50,348 nt of DNA from a virus. The position numbers were made by a program, and so were the translations under genes. The stretch lies in the IMG/VR virus record IMGVR_UViG_3300038548_000429, positions 1 to 50,348 of that record; one strand, given 5' to 3'. The notes beneath the pieces were generated by a model. The model was not told where the DNA came from, ran no database searches, and was given only the letters and a program-made list of their open reading frames with translations. Shown here in pieces: positions 48,803 to 50,348 of this stretch (position 1 is the first letter of the stretch; every line of letters begins with the position of its first letter).

Positions 48803-49791
48803 GCGACAGAATCCAGCGAGAACCCGATTACACACCGCCAACTGTGAAGATACTATGGGCATCAGCACAAGATGAAACCATCAGCTTAGAGGCGCTTGGA
48901 TTGATGGTATACATCCTCAGTAAGCCCGATGATTGGATATGTCAACTCACAGACATTTGCAAACGAACAGGCATAGGAATGAGCAAAGCGAAACGTGTCA
49001 TGAAAGAACTCATTGCAGCCGGGTATGTAAAGCCCAAAGAGCGATACAATGACAAGAAAGGACACATCAACTTTACGCCCTATATATTCCACTCAAATAA
49101 TACCGTCTGGAACACCGTCCATAATAAGTCACCACTAGTTGAAAAACCATTGATGGTTGAACCATCGGTTGGAAAACCATCGACGGTTATTGAACCACAT
49201 ACAGTATATAGAGATAACAATAGTAAGAAAGATATAAAAGAAAAAATAAACAAAAAGAACGCGGCGTCCGCCGCTATTTCTTTTTCTGATTCTTCTTTGC
49301 CTACTGTAGAGGATGAAGTTGTTGGATTTTCACCACCTACTGAAATAGCATCATCCCCTACTAAAAAAGAGAAGGCCCGCGAAACCAAAGCAGCACAGGA
49401 CGCGCATACAGCCCGGCAAGTGAATGCGGCGTTCTCCACGCCTGATGCGATGCGTGCGGCGGTGGGCGGCATTTGGGGGACATTGGGAGTGACTGGCATA
49501 GCGAATGACAAAATGGCTCAGTTATTACAGGGCAAAGGCAAGCACAAGGACGCGGACACCCGTGCCTGTTTAGCCTATTACAAATCTGAGCCAGTCACGC
49601 CGGATGAATTGATAGCCGTATTTAAGGCATGGACAGCCAAGCGCAAGTTGCACGATTTGAATACATCGGCAGATTTACATTGCAAGTCGCCCCTCATGGT
49701 GCAGTCTGAAATAGCATCCTACCGTGCAGCGCCTAAGAAAGCAGCATCCACGCAAGCGGCCAATTTAGCGCCGCAATTAGTGATAGAATGA
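48799..49791 (+). CDS. Replication organiser-like protein (winged helix)
   Basis: 330 residues. Residues 25-90: SLEALGLMVYILSKPDDW, LTDICKRTGIGMSKAKRVM, LIAAGYVKPKERY match the winged-helix domain of phage replication initiators/DnaD-like organisers. A long low-complexity Ser/Lys/Ala linker follows, then an Ala-rich C-terminal domain (WGTLGVTGIANDKMAQLLQG). Probably loads the helicase at the origin. It lies two genes before the primase-helicase. No iterons were recognised in its neighbourhood. The name is by fold and gene order. Confidence 0.7.
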   Translation: MSDRIQREPDYTPPTVKILWASAQDETISLEALGLMVYILSKPDDWICQLTDICKRTGIGMSKAKRVMKELIAAGYVKPKERYNDKKGHINFTPYIFHSNNTVWNTVHNKSPLVEKPLMVEPSVGKPSTVIEPHTVYRDNNSKKDIKEKINKKNAASAAISFSDSSLPTVEDEVVGFSPPTEIASSPTKKEKARETKAAQDAHTARQVNAAFSTPDAMRAAVGGIWGTLGVTGIANDKMAQLLQGKGKHKDADTRACLAYYKSEPVTPDELIAVFKAWTAKRKLHDLNTSADLHCKSPLMVQSEIASYRAAPKKAASTQAANLAPQLVIE

Positions 49792-49818
49792 AGCGCCCTA
49801 AAGGGCAGAGGAGCAATC

Positions 49819-50298
49819 ATGATATTTCAGCATACACACGAGAAAGTTATGGACGGAACGAAGACGCAGACACGGCGGTTGGTCAAGCCGGGGGAAACTG
49901 ACAATATAGAAATAGCTCTCGAATTAGCCAGCGCAGTAGGCGGCGGTCTGCGCGGCGTGTGCGAAATTGATACTGTTTATACAGGCTGGGATAACCATCG
50001 CATAAAATGGCAAGTAGGCAAAACCTACGCCATACAGCCGGGACGCACAACGAAGGCTATTGGGCGTATTCGCATCACGGAGATAAGGCAGGAACGGTTG
50101 TGGGATATGACAGTTGATGATGCACTTGATGAAGGGGTTTTTGCAATACCATATAGCGCCCTTAGTGTACGTTTTGCAAAGCTATGGGATACCATCCACA
50201 CGAAGCCCGGTACACGCTATGATGATAACCCAGAAGTGTGGGTGCTGGAATTTGAGTTAGTGAAGCGCGATAAATCGCGGAAGGCGGTGCGCGGATGA
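49819..50298 (+). CDS. ASCH-domain protein
   Basis: 159 residues. Start IFQHTHEKVMDGTKTQTRRLVKPG, centre WQVGKTYAIQPG, end GRIRITEIRQERLWDMT are typical of phage ASCH domains. ASCH folds bind nucleic acids, and some relatives are amidohydrolases of modified cytidine. GAGGAG precedes the ATG. Its stop overlaps the zinc-ribbon ATG (at 74 in the left copy). Its 3' end is duplicated at positions 1-77. Confidence 0.85.
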   Translation: MIFQHTHEKVMDGTKTQTRRLVKPGETDNIEIALELASAVGGGLRGVCEIDTVYTGWDNHRIKWQVGKTYAIQPGRTTKAIGRIRITEIRQERLWDMTVDDALDEGVFAIPYSALSVRFAKLWDTIHTKPGTRYDDNPEVWVLEFELVKRDKSRKAVRG

Positions 50299-50348
50299 AA
50301 TGCCCACAGTGCGGTAAACGTATGAGACTGATGCGATCTGATGCTGTA
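50222..50348. repeat. Contig-end overlap, right copy
   Basis: Identical to 1-127. Contains the end of the ASCH gene and the first 54 bases of the zinc-ribbon gene starting at 50295, which continues from position 128 after joining the ends. Confidence 0.95.

Overview
This window is the complete, circularly closed genome of a tailed double-stranded DNA phage, almost certainly a siphovirus. It carries terS/terL, a portal, a prohead protease, an HK97-type capsid, a head-tail joining protein, a major tail protein, overlapping tail-assembly chaperones and an 834-residue tape measure, but no sheath gene. The first 127 bases recur exactly as the last 127 (1-127 = 50222-50348), so the true circle is 50,221 bp. 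An overlap of exactly 127 is what a k=127 assembler leaves on a circular contig, so it is probably not a biological terminal repeat. The host cannot be read directly. A Pro/Thr-rich lipoprotein linker resembles those common in Chloroflexota (Anaerolineae) surface proteins, which is only a weak hint. No integrase, partition ATPase, DNA polymerase, tRNA, CRISPR or recognisable endolysin was found.

Layout. (1) 44.9 kb through the join to 3.9 kb, + strand: early/replication genes. These are a putative SSB-like protein, many small proteins, a winged-helix replication organiser, an ASCH protein, a zinc-ribbon protein, a TOPRIM-DnaB-type primase-helicase, an XRE repressor-like protein and an HNH nuclease. 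(2) 40.3-31.7 kb, - strand: ParB-like/DNA methyltransferase, terS, terL, portal-MuF fusion, protease-scaffold and major capsid. (3) 30.1-31.5 kb, + strand: a self-contained cassette of seven small genes with its own promoter and terminator. (4) 29.9-16.5 kb, - strand: a 13-kb accessory island with four glycosyltransferase genes (one of them a double-domain enzyme), a sulfotransferase, two paralogous methyltransferases, a phosphatase-like protein, a LamG-like lectin and a virion appendage protein. (5) 15.7-3.9 kb, - strand: head-tail joining, another glycosyltransferase, major tail protein fused to an Asp-box beta-propeller, chaperones, tape measure, baseplate and a membrane/lysis-like trio. 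(6) 40.5-41.3 kb (+) and 44.8-41.4 kb (-): small accessory blocks with nucleases and DNA-binding proteins.

How it fits together. The glycan island sits between the capsid gene and the head-tail joining genes. Its genes overlap start-to-stop with fibre and lectin genes, which suggests that glycans, possibly sulfated or methylated, are built on the virion or on the host surface late in infection. Regulation shows a pattern. Each of the three divergent gene junctions in the genome (29.99, 40.43, 44.87 kb) carries a pair of GTATAC half-sites separated by 2-3 bases, next to or inside promoter-like sequences. Two + strand leaders (47.49-47.63 and 48.32-48.48 kb) share a hairpin of identical geometry with compensatory base changes and a near-identical ribosome-binding segment, which points to duplicated structured RNAs. 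The 770-bp gap at 15.74-16.51 kb holds a series of hairpins, several terminator-like, downstream of a promoter-like site.
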